Shown one piece after another: positions 4,443 through 5,330 of a stretch of DNA of 5,330 bases. Source of the stretch: Chloroflexota bacterium (lineage in GTDB: Bacteria; Chloroflexota; Dehalococcoidia; Lucifugimonadales; JACPCL1); NCBI GenBank assembly GCA_016210375.1, contig JACQUH010000138.1:1-5330 (forward strand). Reading direction: 5' to 3'. Below the pieces are notes generated by a model. That model did not search any database and was not told the DNA's origin. It saw nothing but the letters and a program-made list of their open reading frames with translations. Position numbers and translations under genes: made by a program. Positions within the stretch are counted from its first letter, which is position 1. Every line of letters starts with the position of its first letter.

Positions 4443-4465
4443 GCCTTCCTCCACCGTGCGACAAT
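4437..4465 (+). promoter_or_regulatory. Possible promoter for the DUF255 gene
   Basis: TTGCTC (4437-4442) and GACAAT (4460-4465) are 17 bases apart and lie about 45 bases before the ATG at 4511. Each matches the consensus at four of six positions. The -35 lies at the 3' edge of repeat array 2. Confidence 0.35.
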
Positions 4466-4510
4466 AGCATTCGCCAACTGCGTACCGCCTGCCCCAAAGG
4501 ATCGTCCCTC

Positions 4511-5330
<820 letters not shown>

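Overview
The window is a GC-rich bacterial segment in which all genes lie on the + strand. It holds two RNA-metabolism housekeeping genes, a compact accessory island, and the start of a further housekeeping-type gene. The strong G/C third-position bias and the family mix suggest a GC-rich environmental bacterium. Chloroflexota is a reasonable guess from the short palindromic repeats and the paired DUF433/DUF5615 genes, but no marker here fixes the taxonomy.

Layout. Positions 1-210 carry two short perfect hairpin repeats and a smaller inverted repeat, ending in a strong Shine-Dalgarno. At 211-1662 is an intact RtcB RNA ligase with every metal ligand and the guanylylated histidine. At 1848-2324 is an intact type 1 ribonuclease HI. 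At 2421-3007 is a DUF433 antitoxin / DUF5615 PIN-like toxin pair with an ATGA overlap. Directly after the toxin stop lies a diverged second copy of the last ~50 bases of rnhA (3021-3070), so this pair is bracketed by a direct repeat of the rnhA 3' end. Positions 3118-3440 form a separate unit: a near-consensus sigma-70-type promoter, a ~93-nt leader that can fold two ways around the Shine-Dalgarno, and a 64-aa Gly/Lys-rich protein with perfect 33-bp internal repeats. At 3814-4358 is a second, distantly related DUF433/DUF5615 pair, again with an ATGA overlap. From 4511 to the window edge is the N-terminal part of a thioredoxin-fold DUF255 (YyaL/SPATA20-like) protein. Degenerate 7-8-bp tandem repeats of one kind precede both the second pair and the DUF255 gene.

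How the parts relate. The two toxin-antitoxin-like pairs and the Gly-rich gene form an accessory block between conserved genes. Each pair has an extended -10 (TGnTAnnAT) just upstream, so each is probably transcribed separately. The repeated rnhA tail differs from the intact one mostly at synonymous sites. This suggests that it came from another functional rnhA allele, and that the first pair arrived or was rearranged by a recombination using the rnhA 3' end. The most interesting parts are this gene-tail-flanked cassette and the switch-like leader of the Gly-rich gene.
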